Shown in pieces: positions 44,783-55,943 of a stretch of 64,000 nt of DNA (its first letter is position 1; every line of letters begins with the position of its first letter). Under the pieces are notes generated by a model. It was not told the DNA's origin and searched no databases. It was given only the letters and a program-made list of their open reading frames with translations. The translations under genes and the position numbers were made by a program. The DNA comes from Citrobacter koseri (lineage in GTDB: Bacteria; Pseudomonadota; Gammaproteobacteria; Enterobacterales; Enterobacteriaceae), in NCBI GenBank assembly GCA_900446925.1, contig UAVY01000004.1:186001-250000 (forward strand), in the 5' to 3' direction.

Positions 44783-45685
44783 ATGCATTTAGAAGATATT
44801 CGAATTTTTGTAACCATCGTAAATATGGGAAGTTTTACAGCAGCAGCCGAACACCTGAGTCTATCCAAACAATTTGTCAGCAGAAGAATGGCCGCGCTGG
44901 AGAAAAAAGTTTCAGCCCGATTACTGGTGCGAAATACCCGAAAGTTGTCCGTTACGGATACCGGCCAGGCTTTTTTTCATCATGCCCGGCGCATTCTGGA
45001 AGAGGTTCATGAAGCCGAGCAGGTTATCTCCGCCCGGCAGCAAAAACTGGCCGGGTCATTCAGGATTAGCCTGCCGATGACATACGGCATCAGGCGACTT
45101 GCCCCCCTGATTGTTGAATTTCAGGCGGCGCATCCAGAACTTACCGTTCATATTGATATGAATGACCGATATGTTGATGTGGTGGGCGAAGGCTACGATA
45201 TGGTTTTGCGCATCGGGAACCTGATGGACTCTACCTTAATTGCTCGCTGTCTGGGTAAATTACCGATGGTGATTTGCGCCAGCCCGGATTATCTCCGTTT
45301 GCACGGTACGCCTCTGGCGCCTTCTGAACTGGCGCAGCATAGCTGCCTTTTGTATGGTCGGGAGGGGCAATTCGGCTGGAAATTGACGGAGGAAAATTCA
45401 CCGAATACGTATGCCGTCAGAGGAAATCTGAGCAGTAATAACGGGGACGTGATCCGCGAGGCCGCAGAAGCGGGGGCCGGTATTGCGCTTTTGCCGCTTT
45501 TTATCGTTGAAGACTCGCTGCAACAAGGCGCTTTAGTGCAGATATTGTCTGATTACTCGCCGCCTCCGCTGACGATCAGCGCGCTGTATCCAAAACATCG
45601 CCAGCGCAGCGCAGTGACCCGGATCTTATTGCCATTTCTGGCCGAAAGAATTGCCGGCATCGTCGACCCGATTAAAAAAACATGA
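44783..45685 (+). CDS. LysR-family regulator
   Basis: Intact regulator of about 300 residues. The N-terminal HTH is MHLEDIRIFVTIVNMGSFTA followed by AAEHLSLSKQFVSRRMAALE. The effector domain has GSFRISLPMTYGIRRLAPLI and EAAEAGAGIALLPLFIVED, the CrgA/DmlR-like group. I choose ATG 44783 because it matches the family start; a GTG nine bases upstream is also in frame. Divergent from the YcaC-XapX-amidohydrolase operon, its probable target. Confidence 0.88.
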   Translation: MHLEDIRIFVTIVNMGSFTAAAEHLSLSKQFVSRRMAALEKKVSARLLVRNTRKLSVTDTGQAFFHHARRILEEVHEAEQVISARQQKLAGSFRISLPMTYGIRRLAPLIVEFQAAHPELTVHIDMNDRYVDVVGEGYDMVLRIGNLMDSTLIARCLGKLPMVICASPDYLRLHGTPLAPSELAQHSCLLYGREGQFGWKLTEENSPNTYAVRGNLSSNNGDVIREAAEAGAGIALLPLFIVEDSLQQGALVQILSDYSPPPLTISALYPKHRQRSAVTRILLPFLAERIAGIVDPIKKT

Positions 45686-45896
45686 GTGATGTAGGGGCTG
45701 ATGTTGTCAACTAAATCAGGATAGTGAATATGTTATTTGAGTATTGATGGGCTCAGGCAGTGACATAAAATGGCCGTGTCAAGCCGACGCTGATAACTAT
45801 CATATGATCATCAAAGCGATGTAATCCCTGGTATTCCAGAAGGGATAAGATGTTCGTTGCTCTTTAAAATTATGCTTGCCTGATGTTCGGTTGAAA

Positions 45897-46238
45897 TTAA
45901 ACGCGTTCTCTTTTTTCTGTCATATCGCGTCTGACTTGTCCTGGCGTTTTCCCAAAGTATTGATGGAATCGTCTTGAAAAGGCTTGCTGACTGGAAAAGC
46001 CTACGATAAAGGACACATCCATTATCGGTGTCCTGGTTGTCGATAAAAGTTCAAAGGCCTTATTTAATTTTAACTCTGTCACATACTGACCAAGGGTTAC
46101 GCCGGTATGCGACTTGAATATTCTCTGGAGGTGCCAGGGAGAATATCCTGATCTCGCGGCTATGTCAGTAATTCGTAATGGTTTGTCTGTATTGTTGTGG
46201 AGCCATTCAAGTAGAACGTCGAGCACACTTTTGTACAT
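45897..46238 (-). CDS. MarA/SoxS-size AraC-family regulator
   Basis: 113 residues made only of the two AraC helix-turn-helix units (ITDIAARSGYSPWHLQRIFK, IMDVSFIVGFSSQQAFSRRF) plus a short tail, with no sensor domain. This is the size and build of MarA, SoxS, RamA and Rob-N, whose level is set by expression. Targets are unknown; by family, multidrug or stress genes are plausible, including the nearby MFS exporter. It diverges from the GAPDH gene across about 180 bp. Confidence 0.82.
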   Translation of the reverse strand: MYKSVLDVLLEWLHNNTDKPLRITDIAARSGYSPWHLQRIFKSHTGVTLGQYVTELKLNKAFELLSTTRTPIMDVSFIVGFSSQQAFSRRFHQYFGKTPGQVRRDMTEKRERV

Positions 46239-46411
46239 GATAATACATCTGCCATTTTCGGTTATTGATTATGTATCAACGTATCATAATCATAATGCTT
46301 ATATCGAACTTTATTGTGCAGTTTTTTTGATGATAATCAGCAATAAAATTATACAGCATCGGCAACCTTGTTGTGTATGTTGGTAGTGTCTTATGAGTGC
46401 TTTTATTTTGA

Positions 46412-47427
<1,016 letters not shown>

Positions 47428-47441
47428 TTTTTGTTGAAAAG

Positions 47442-47472
47442 AAACCCCTGCACAAAAATGCGGGGGGTTTTT
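47442..47472 (+). terminator. GAPDH gene terminator
   Basis: AAACCCCTGCAC, a short loop, and GCGGGGGGTTTTT form a stem with T run 14 bp after the stop. Confidence 0.8.
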
Positions 47473-47815
47473 AAATGGTGATATAAATTTAGGTTATGTC
47501 AGATTTTTATTGTTGATGTGCGCTGTCGTTCAGGTAATGAAAACGGCAAACATGGCTTCGTTACTGCGTAAGAAAAGGAACCGGGCAGAAAAGGAATAGC
47601 AGGCATGATAAGCGTGACATATTTTATACCGCTGAGTGGAAGTAAATCCGTTTGCTTCAGTAGACTTTTCCTACAGGGTTTGAATAGCGAAACGCGGCAG
47701 GTGACGTCATCCACCATGTATCGGCCTGCCTGAGGCTGTGGTTTGCAGGGACAATTGTTCAGGATAATGCGACTTTCCGTCAGTCAGGCATTATCTGTTG
47801 AGGAGTTATCTGAAA
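47473..47815. other. Gene-free stretch before the DosP-like gene
   Basis: 343 bp. A minus-strand open frame of 72 codons (47499-47717) has no ribosome site and no recognisable family; I treat it as chance. The region must hold the promoter of the two c-di-GMP genes. AGGAG lies 14 bp before the ATG at 47816. Confidence 0.5.
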
Positions 47816-50360
47816 ATGAAAGCTGCGGCTGACAATATTCTGTTTCCTGCTCTTGAGCAGACGTTCATGGCGGTTGTCCTCGTCGACGAGCGTAACCGGG
47901 TTCTGTTCTTTAACGAAGCCGCAGAGAAATTGTGGGGCCTATTCCAGGGATGAAGTGCTTGGCCGGGATATGAATATATTAATTCCCGGGCCTCTGAAGC
48001 ATGTTCATGGGGATTATGTCCACCATCACCGCGACGGGGGAAATTCCCGGGTTGTCGGATGAATCGTGAACTTCAACTGGAACGAAAAGACGGCACGCAG
48101 GTCTGGACCAGCTTTTCGCTCTCCAAAATAGACGTGGATGGCCGCATCCACTACATGGCCGCCGCCCGGGACGTCAGCAAAGAGGTGGCCAGGCGCGAGC
48201 AAAACCGTCTGTTGTTGCTTGCCGTCAATAATACGGACAGAGCCGTGGTTGTTCTGGATGAACAACGTCGTATTGTCCAGACCAACCGTGCGTTCACCAG
48301 CATGTTTGGATATGGCGCAGATGAAGCCATGAACCAGGTATTCCCTGATTTCCTGCTGTCTTCAGGAAACAGCGATGACGCGCTAAAGCGTGTGGAAGAA
48401 CATCTGCGGGGAAGTCGCTGGTTTCAGGAAGAACTCCTCACCGCGACCAGAAACGGCAGGGAAGTCTGGAGCCGGGTTTCGGTAAACCCTGTCCTCAATG
48501 AGCGTGACCACCGCCAGACCCGTAACCTTGTCGTAACCTTCGTTGATATTACGGAAGAACGTAATATTCGTAATCTGGAACGGGATGTACTGGCCGCGCT
48601 GACCAGCCGGATGACTTTCCAGGAAACGGGTGATTACATCTGCCAGCGAATTGGAAATATTGCGCCAGGCGTACTGGTCTCGGTATGCCGGATCGTCGAT
48701 AACCGGATGCGCCCGTGGGCAGCTCCCGGTTTTCCAAAAGAATATGGTGAATACTGGGATGGCGTGGCCGTCGGTGAAGGCGTGGCAAGCTGCGGTACTT
48801 GTGCTGTGCGTGGCGAGCCCGTCATGGTCCAGGATATCAGCACCGATCCTCTATGGGCTCCCTATAAACATCCAGATGTTGCCTCATGGTTTTCGGGCAT
48901 GCTGGACATACCCTGTAAAACGTCGAGATGGTTCCGTGGCAGGGACGTTTGCTTTTTATTTCAGGACACAGAATGAGCCGGATACATTTCTGGTTCGCAT
49001 TGCCGATGCCAGCGTTCATCTTTGCGCTCTGGCGATTGAGCGGGAGGAAGGTCGCCAGCAAATCGACCGGCTGGTTCGGTTCGATGCCCTTACGGGGCTG
49101 CCCAATCGTCAGTATCTCTATCACCATCTGGATAAACTGCTGTCGGGTAACGAACCGGAACTCGCCGTGTTTTTCCTCGATATTAACCGTTTTCGTAAGG
49201 TGAATGAGTCACTGGGGTATTCCGCTGGCGACCAGGTGATTATCACGCTGGCTAACCGCTTGCAGGAGAGGTTCGGGCCGCATCACTTTATCAGCCGGGT
49301 GGGTGGCGCGCAGTTTGTTGTGGTGGCGAGCGCCTGTCGTGTTGATGAGGCCTCACACCTGGCTGAGCTTATGCAGCATATCGTTGGCGCTGAAATGAGC
49401 GCCGCCGGGCAGACCTTCGAGCTTAAAGCCTGTATTGGGATCAGCCATTCCATTGGCGGCGACAGGGAAACGCTGCTGGCCCACGCCGAGAGCGCGATGG
49501 AGCGGGTACGTGAAAGCGGTGGAAGCTATCAGTTTTTTAACCCGGAACTGAATCAGGCCGTCATGCAACGTCTGAAACTGGGCATGGCGCTGCGAAATGC
49601 GATTACGGAGGGGCATTTGCGGCTGGAATATCAGCCTCAGATCAGGGCTGCGGACGGGCAGGTATACGGTTTTGAAGCGCTGACCCGATGGCACGATCCG
49701 CACGCTGGCGACATCTCTCCAGGGACGTTTATTCCTCTGGCTGAAGAGACGGGAGAGATAGAGCATATCGGCCTCTGGGCGCTGCGTGAAGTCTGCCGAC
49801 AGCTTTTTGAATGGCGGGAAAAGGGCACGAATGTGTCGGCAGTATCTGTAAACCTGTCTGCCCATAACTTCCGTAAGCCTGATTTACCCCGTTATATCGC
49901 CGACCTGCTGAATGAATATCAGCTGCCCGGCAATATCCTGACCATTGAAATTACGGAAAGCGCCATGATGGAACTGACGGACGAGATGCTTGCGCGGGTC
50001 AGGGAGATTCGTGCGATGGGCGCGGGGGTCTCAATGGATGATTTCGGCACCGGCTTTTCCAGTCTGGCCAGCCTGGCGTATCTGCCGGTGACGGAGGTCA
50101 AAATTGATAAAAGCTTCATTGACCGGTTCGCCCGCGATCGTCGCGTCAATGCGCTGGTCGAAGCGGTTGTCAGTATTGGGCATAACCTCGACCTGACGGT
50201 TGTGGCGGAAGGTGTGGAAAATACCCATCAGCATCAGCAACTGAGAAAAATGGGCTGTTCCGTACTTCAGGGATTTCTTTTTTCCCGACCATTGTCGGCG
50301 AATACGTTACCGGTATGGCTAGAGGCTTACCGTTCACCCTTGCAGGATGCACAATCATGA
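47816..50360 (+). CDS. DosP-like haem-PAS oxygen sensor, PAS-PAS-GAF-GGDEF-EAL phosphodiesterase
   Basis: About 847 residues, soluble. The first PAS matches E. coli DosP: the axial-ligand His corresponds to the second His of KHVHGDYV, and the distal Met and oxygen-binding Arg to VVGMNRELQL. A second PAS follows (MFGYGADEAMNQ). A GAF-type segment (GEGVASCGTCAVRGEPVMVQ) comes next; the GGDEF domain is degenerate (VGGAQF), and the EAL domain looks complete (FEALTRW, EITESAMME, VSMDDFGTGFSSL, VKIDKSF, VVAEGVE, LQGFLFSRPL). It should degrade c-di-GMP in an oxygen-responsive way. Shifts occur at about 47938 (+1), 48057 (-1) and 48920 (+1). Its stop overlaps the next gene's ATG. Confidence 0.85.
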
Positions 50361-51962
50361 AGAAAAAACTGTTACAGATGCTGAATTTGCGTCTGCTTAT
50401 TATTGCTTTTGCGTTTCTGATGACCCTCCTTACTCTTTTCAATAGTTTCTATTCAGCCTGGCGTGTCCAGAAGCAGGTACTTATTGAGAATGAACTCAGT
50501 GAAAACCAGGCATATGCGGAGAGGATTGCTTCCACTATTGATTTGTATCTGGCGGTTTTCATGGAGCGTCTGGAATACAGTGCGAGCGTCATCGGTCAGC
50601 ATTTCGATGATGAGAGCATTATCTCTGGTGAAATGATGAGGATGCAGCGGCGAGATTTTGGTTTTGATTCCGTTACGCTGGTGGATGAAAAAGGCAAAAT
50701 TATTGGCGTGCTGCCTGAATCCCTGAACCTGAAGGGGAAAATGCTGACCACGCCAGGCGGCGTCGAGGCTCTCAAAGAAATGCAGCCGACGGTCAGCAGC
50801 GCCTACAATTCTCTGTCCGGTAATCTGGTGGTGTATATTTCACATCCCGTCAGGAATGCGCAGGGGAAATACCTCGGTTTTATTGGCGGCGCGATTTATC
50901 TGCAAAGAAGCAACGTTCTTTCTGCGCTCATTTCTAATCATTTCCGCAATGATGACAGCTATATTTATGTCGTTGATAAAAATGACCAGCTCTTATATCA
51001 CCCCGATCCGGCCCGCAGAGGGGAAAAAGAGGAAGGCAATGCCGCAGTGAAAGCCGTGGAGCAAGGGCTGAGCGGCGCGATGGAGGTGACAAACTCCCGT
51101 GGCGTGGAAATGCTGGCGGGGTATGCCAGTATAAACACCTCGGGCTGGGGCGTTGTGGCGCAAAAACCAAAAGATAAAACCCTTACTGCGCTTGATGGGC
51201 TCATGTGGCAAAATGATACGCGGCGTTGTACCGCTGGGTATTGTGGGGTTGTTTATTCTCTGGTGGCTGGGGAATGAAATCGTCAGACCATTGCGTCAAC
51301 TGGCGGATCACGCCATTTCGATGGACAGCGATGAGTCCGCAGAAAAAGTACGAAACGTTCGATCATGGTATATCGAAGCCTCCCGACTCAGGCGCGCGTT
51401 GCTTCAGGGAATGGAATTAATCCGGGAGAAAATGAAATGGCTGAACGATCAGGCCAGCACTGACCCGCTTACCGGGCTGGTCAACCGACGGGCGGCAGAG
51501 AAACTGCTGGCTGAATACGAACATCAGCAGCGACAGTTTGCGGTGATTTCTCTGGATATCGATCGCTTCAAAGCCGTCAACGACACGTTTGGTCATGACA
51601 TTGGCGATGTTACGTTAAAAGCGCTGGCGCAGCTGCTGAAGCGAAGCTGTCGTAAAAATGATACCGCCTGCCGTATGGGAGGAGAGGAGTTTATGATGTT
51701 TTTCCCGGAGACGTCGGTAGAGGCTGCGGCGGATATTGCGGAGCGGCTGAGAAAAGAGGTCGCCGCCGCAAAGATAGAGACGGTAGGGCATATCACCATT
51801 TCTCTTGGCGTGACGGTGTGGCCGTCGGGCGTTGACTCTGTCTCTCAGGCGCTGAAACGGGCTGATGAATTGATGTACCAGGCGAAACAGGCGGGGCAGA
51901 AACCAGGTGGTCGCAGGATAAAAAAGCAGGCGAATACCTTATTCGTATTCGCCTGTTATTGA
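50357..51962 (+). CDS. Membrane diguanylate cyclase, dCache-GGDEF
   Basis: 534 residues after correcting one extra A near 51208-51213. TM1 (LLIIAFAFLMTLLTLFNSF) is followed by a periplasmic dCache sensor of about 250 residues, TM2 (LGIVGLFILWWLGNEI), a HAMP-like linker (RPLRQLADHAISMD) and a C-terminal GGDEF domain. The active site is RMGGEEFMMFFPE, with LTGLVNRR and DIDRFKAVNDTFGHDIGD. The product-inhibition I-site RKND sits five residues before GGEEF. It should make c-di-GMP and be feedback inhibited. The ATG overlaps the DosP-like stop (ATGA), so synthesis and breakdown enzymes are coupled. Confidence 0.88.
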
Positions 51963-51963
51963 A

Positions 51964-53391
51964 TTATTTGCCCGTGTATTCAAAGACGATAATAGAACCC
52001 GGGTTACTCAGATTATGCGTTGGATGGTTGGATTCATCCATCACATTACCAAAGTTATCCGTCGCCACGTAGATTTTACGGGTGTCCGGGCTGACCAGCA
52101 CCATGCGGTAACGGTTTGCCGTGTGGAAATATTTCGCGACGTCACCCTGAACATCTTTCTTATCGGCATTCAGCAGAACACGGTACAGCGCGCCATTTTT
52201 CATGGAGCTGATAATCACCGAGTTTCGCCAGCCTTTAATTACGCCGTTTTCCGGGTAGTATGCCACGCTGGATGGTGCAATTGTCGGCCAGCAGATATAT
52301 GAAGAATCCGGGCCGCAGCTGGCGTCGTTATAGGTAAAGCCTTCTTTGACCGTAAAGAACGTTTTAATCGGCGCTTTAAAGTCTGCGGCTTTCCACTCTG
52401 TTTCTTTCTGGACCGGAACGCCTGCCGGAATATGGTTAGGGTCCCAGGTCAGAGACGGGCAATTCGCCGCTTCAGAGTAGTTGGCATAAACATAAGCCTG
52501 ATCGTCCTGGAAACCGGCAACGTGTGGCCAGCCATAGTTGCCGCCGGGTTCGAGGATATTCAGCTCGTCATCGGAGGATGGCCCTTGTTCGGATGCGTAA
52601 AGGGTATCGCCAATAAATACCAGTCCCTGAGGGTTACGGTGTCCGTAAGTAAACAGGTGGCTTTTGATGCCTTTAATAACGGGGTTATCATCTGGAATAG
52701 AACCATCGGTATTCAGACGCAGCACTTTACCGGCATAGGCGGCATAGTCTTTATTCTTCAGTTCATTCTCAGTGGGAATACGCTGAGCTTCGATAGGTTT
52801 ACAGAAATTCGCGCCCTGGTTATGCCCTTGTTCACCGATGGTATAATACAACTTCCCGTCCGGGCCAAAGCGCAGGCGTCCACCGTTGTGGTCATTGCCC
52901 GCCGGGAATCCAGCCAGGATCTCTTTTTCATTACCTAGCTTCTGGGTTTTTTCGTCATATTCCAGGCGAACGATTTTGGCGTGTTCCTTGTCGCCGTTCA
53001 TATAGGTATAGGCCGTATAAACATAATTATCGCCACCCGGTTTCATGAAGTTCGGTGACAACGCCAGGCCCAGAACGCCTTCATGCTGCGGCCCGGTATG
53101 AACCCTGCTCAGCGTAATGGCGACTTTTTTCTCACCGGTTTTCGGGTTGATACGATCGATAGAAGCGGCTTTACGTTCGGTTACCCATAAATAATCATCC
53201 GGCCCCCACACCATATCCCACGGGGCATCAAGCCCGCTAATGAGGACATGCGCGGAAAAAGGTTCTGAGGCTTGTATCTCGGTTTGTTTTGAATTTGCGG
53301 CCTGTGATGAGGTTGCGGCATAACTAACGCCAGATATGGCAAGGGCTAACGTAACAGCCTGACTGATGCGCTTTATTTTATTATTCATCAT
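51964..53391 (-). CDS. Soluble PQQ-dependent glucose/aldose dehydrogenase (GdhB-like)
   Basis: Intact 475-residue periplasmic enzyme. A Sec signal (ISQAVTLALAISGVSYA) precedes a six-bladed propeller strongly resembling Acinetobacter calcoaceticus soluble GDH. Shared blocks are NDHNGGRLRFGPDGKLYYTI (catalytic His), GKVLRLNTDGSIPDDNP, GHRNPQGL (PQQ-binding Arg/Asn), ASEQGPSSDDELN, GGNYGWPHVAG and YICWPTIAPSS. Residues for Ca and PQQ appear conserved. It oxidises aldoses to lactones with electrons passed to an acceptor. No PQQ synthesis gene is in the window; enteric hosts usually take PQQ from outside. It is convergent with the diguanylate cyclase gene, the stops being 1 bp apart. Confidence 0.87.
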   Translation of the reverse strand: MMNNKIKRISQAVTLALAISGVSYAATSSQAANSKQTEIQASEPFSAHVLISGLDAPWDMVWGPDDYLWVTERKAASIDRINPKTGEKKVAITLSRVHTGPQHEGVLGLALSPNFMKPGGDNYVYTAYTYMNGDKEHAKIVRLEYDEKTQKLGNEKEILAGFPAGNDHNGGRLRFGPDGKLYYTIGEQGHNQGANFCKPIEAQRIPTENELKNKDYAAYAGKVLRLNTDGSIPDDNPVIKGIKSHLFTYGHRNPQGLVFIGDTLYASEQGPSSDDELNILEPGGNYGWPHVAGFQDDQAYVYANYSEAANCPSLTWDPNHIPAGVPVQKETEWKAADFKAPIKTFFTVKEGFTYNDASCGPDSSYICWPTIAPSSVAYYPENGVIKGWRNSVIISSMKNGALYRVLLNADKKDVQGDVAKYFHTANRYRMVLVSPDTRKIYVATDNFGNVMDESNHPTHNLSNPGSIIVFEYTGK

Positions 53392-54016
53392 TGCGTTCCT
53401 GTATATGATAAATAGTTTCGACGGATGTCGAAATTTTCAAAGATGTAACAACTATTGTCCTTGAGAGGTAATTTGTCAAGTTGCGCCAGAAGCCGATAAT
53501 TTATTAAAAATGAATCTGTTGCGATAAGGTGGAATAAGTCGATTTGGGTGTGTCGGCATTGGGGGGTTGTTTAACGTGTTGTTTGTACTGAATGTTTTCT
53601 CTGGCAGTTGTTAGAGGTTCATTTGTTGGCTTCTCACAATATCGCGATATGAATTTATTGTCTCATTTTTTGAAATTCACTGTCCGACATGTGTTGTTAA
53701 TGTTGATTTTCACCCACTGGATTATGTAGTTGTGTTCTATAATGAGAGTGATGTCCATGAATAATCTCTATTTTTCAGTGATAACACTTTTATTTAAGGA
53801 TTATCAGGCACATTTCTACCGGAGATGGTATTGTCTGAACGCGGATTTTAATTCTTGTTATTTATTTTTATAAAAGGTAATGTCATGAGATAAGGGACTG
53901 TATCTAAATATTCCCCATAAATCTTCTTTTCCTGTTTTGTATTTTGATTACGATATCGTTGATATCTGTGACAAGTAAATGATTACCGGTCATCTTAAGC
54001 TGGAGGGCATATTTAT
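53392..54016. other. Gene-free 625-bp divergent region
   Basis: Separates the minus-strand dehydrogenase from the plus-strand exporter. It is AT-rich, with no convincing open frame, tRNA or repeat. It should hold both promoters. GGAGGGC lies about 10 bp before the exporter ATG. I could not assign operators. Confidence 0.5.
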
Positions 54017-55621
54017 ATGGCAGAACAACATTCATCAGCATGGTCACCTTTACGTAACCGTGTTTTCTTCATGTTATGGATAGCCACACTCTTTTCCAAT
54101 ATCGGGACCTGGATGAATGATGTTGGCGCCGGTTGGTTGATGACCAATTTAAGCCCGGACCCTGTCATGATTGCCGCTATTCAGGCAATGACCACGCTGC
54201 CCGTATTCTTGCTGGCGTTACCTGCGGGGGCTATTGCGGATATTTTCGACAAGAGAAAATTACTTATTCTTGTTAATATTATGATGCTGTGTGCCGCGTC
54301 TCTGCTCGCAATTATCGTCTATTTTAATGTTGTCAGTATCGGATGGTTATTATTCATCACGTTTATTCTCGGGTCCGGCGCCGCGTTTTTAGGCCCGGCA
54401 TGGCAGGCCATTGTACCTGCTATTGTTGAACCTCATGAATTAAAATCCGGGATTGCGTTAAATAGTATGGGTATTAACATCAGCCGGGCGATCGGGCCCG
54501 CGCTGGCCGGTATTTTGATTTCACAGGTCGGTCTTTATCTTCCTTTTCTTCTGAATGCGTTGAGTTTTATTGCGATTATTGCTGCGGTATGGTGGTGGAA
54601 AGGAGAAGAAAAAACGAACGGGAGTCTTCCGGCTGAATCTGTTGTTGCCGCAATGGTTTCAGGTTTGCGTTATGCCCGTTACAGCCCTGAATTAATGAGA
54701 GCAATAATAAAGGCTGCCAGCTTCTTTGTTTTTGCCAGCGCGTATTGGGCAATGCTCCCGCTGGTGGTGAGACTCTCACTTCAGGGAGATGCAACATTAT
54801 ATGGCGTGTTAACAACCAGTATCGGGATCGGCGCTGTCTGTGGCGCATTCAGTTTGCCCGCGCTGCGTAAGCGACTCAGTGCCGGCGCTCTTATTACCTC
54901 AGGAACATTCGGTACTGCTGCCGTATTACTGATATTCGCCGGAGCAGCATCTCAATATGCCGCCATTTTCGCCAGTATTGTGGCTGGTTTCAGCTGGATT
55001 ATTACCTTGTCAACGCTCATGATATCAGCCCAGACAGCGCTCCCGGACTGGGTTCGCGCAAGAGGGCTGGCCTTGTACCTGACCGTATTTTCCGGGTCAA
55101 TGGCATTCGGTTCTCTGGTCTGGGGACAAATTGCCTCGCATACGTCAGTAACCACAGCATTACTTTCTGCCGCAATCGGTATTGTCGTTGTCTGGTTATG
55201 CGTATTAAAGGTAAAAATTGACCATGACAATATTAACTTGCAGCATTCAGATCACTTTAGCCTTGCTGAGGACGGTCTTAATGATATTACCGGCCATACC
55301 GGCCCGATGCTGGTGTCTGTTTATTATCATGTCGATGCTGAAAAGAATGGCCAATTTATCAGTTTGATGAAAAAGTTAAAAAATATCCGGTTAAGGGATG
55401 GCGGTTACGCCTGGGGACTGTTTGTAGTTCCTGAGAAATCCAATGAATTTATTGAAACATTCATGGTGTCGTCATTGGCTGAACATCTGCGTCAGCACGA
55501 CAGAGCGACTGTCGATGACAGACAAATACAGCAGCAACTGGATGACGTCATTCTGAATAAAAAAGCAACACACTATTTTTCTGCGAGTGTAGCGGAATCC
55601 TTTGTCATACAAGAGGAATAA
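54017..55621 (+). CDS. MFS exporter (EntS-like) with C-terminal ferredoxin-like barrel domain
   Basis: Intact 534 residues. Residues 1-400 form a 12-helix MFS transporter of the MFS_3/enterobactin-exporter type (FMLWIATLFSNIGTWMNDVG, PAGAIADIFDKRKLL motif A, GPAWQAIVPAIV). The last 120 residues are cytoplasmic and resemble a dimeric alpha/beta-barrel (GPMLVSVYYHVDAEKNGQF, YAWGLFVVPEKSNEFIETFM, EHLRQHDRATVDDR). This two-part build is known in proteobacterial MFS_3 proteins. The substrate is unknown; siderophores or drugs are possible. Last protein gene of the island before argW. Confidence 0.85.
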   Translation: MAEQHSSAWSPLRNRVFFMLWIATLFSNIGTWMNDVGAGWLMTNLSPDPVMIAAIQAMTTLPVFLLALPAGAIADIFDKRKLLILVNIMMLCAASLLAIIVYFNVVSIGWLLFITFILGSGAAFLGPAWQAIVPAIVEPHELKSGIALNSMGINISRAIGPALAGILISQVGLYLPFLLNALSFIAIIAAVWWWKGEEKTNGSLPAESVVAAMVSGLRYARYSPELMRAIIKAASFFVFASAYWAMLPLVVRLSLQGDATLYGVLTTSIGIGAVCGAFSLPALRKRLSAGALITSGTFGTAAVLLIFAGAASQYAAIFASIVAGFSWIITLSTLMISAQTALPDWVRARGLALYLTVFSGSMAFGSLVWGQIASHTSVTTALLSAAIGIVVVWLCVLKVKIDHDNINLQHSDHFSLAEDGLNDITGHTGPMLVSVYYHVDAEKNGQFISLMKKLKNIRLRDGGYAWGLFVVPEKSNEFIETFMVSSLAEHLRQHDRATVDDRQIQQQLDDVILNKKATHYFSASVAESFVIQEE

Positions 55622-55793
55622 GAATAAGCGTTCAGCTTATACCGTCTGGTGAATAATAGAACGTTGTGGGGCGGCAGGACTGAATCACGCATCATCCTGT
55701 CTGCCTCGTGGCAATGTAGAAATGCAAAATCACAAGACGATGGCTGATTGTGGCGGTTTTACTGAACCCGGCAGACGTCAGGAGAGGTATGTA

Positions 55794-55868
55794 TGGTGTC
55801 CCCTGCAGGAATCGAACCTGCAACTAGCCCTTAGGAGGGGCTCGTTATATCCATTTAACTAAGGAGAC
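55794..55868 (-). tRNA. argW: tRNA-Arg (anticodon CCT)
   Basis: 75-nt minus-strand gene GTCTCCTTAGTTAAATGGAT through anticodon loop TCCTAA to GGTTCGATTCCTGCAGGGGA and CACCA. It corresponds to E. coli argW, the integration site of prophage CPS-53. Its 3' end points into the accessory island, as expected for a site where elements insert. Confidence 0.95.
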
Positions 55869-55943
55869 GAGGCGGCACGAGTATAGCGTTTTTTACCCTG
55901 CACAGTAAGTATATCGCCGCCTGACTGCTCAAACAGTCGCCAT

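Noticed and set aside
47499..47717. A 72-codon minus-strand frame before the DosP-like gene
   Set aside because: No ribosome site, no recognisable family and no operon partner; probably chance.
51929..51960. A terminator between the cyclase and the dehydrogenase
   Set aside because: AGGCGAATAC and GTATTCGCCT pair well, but the stem lies inside the cyclase coding end and lacks a proper T run on either strand.
55622..55793. A prophage or integrase remnant next to argW
   Set aside because: No tyrosine recombinase fragment, att repeat or phage gene could be seen between the exporter and the tRNA.
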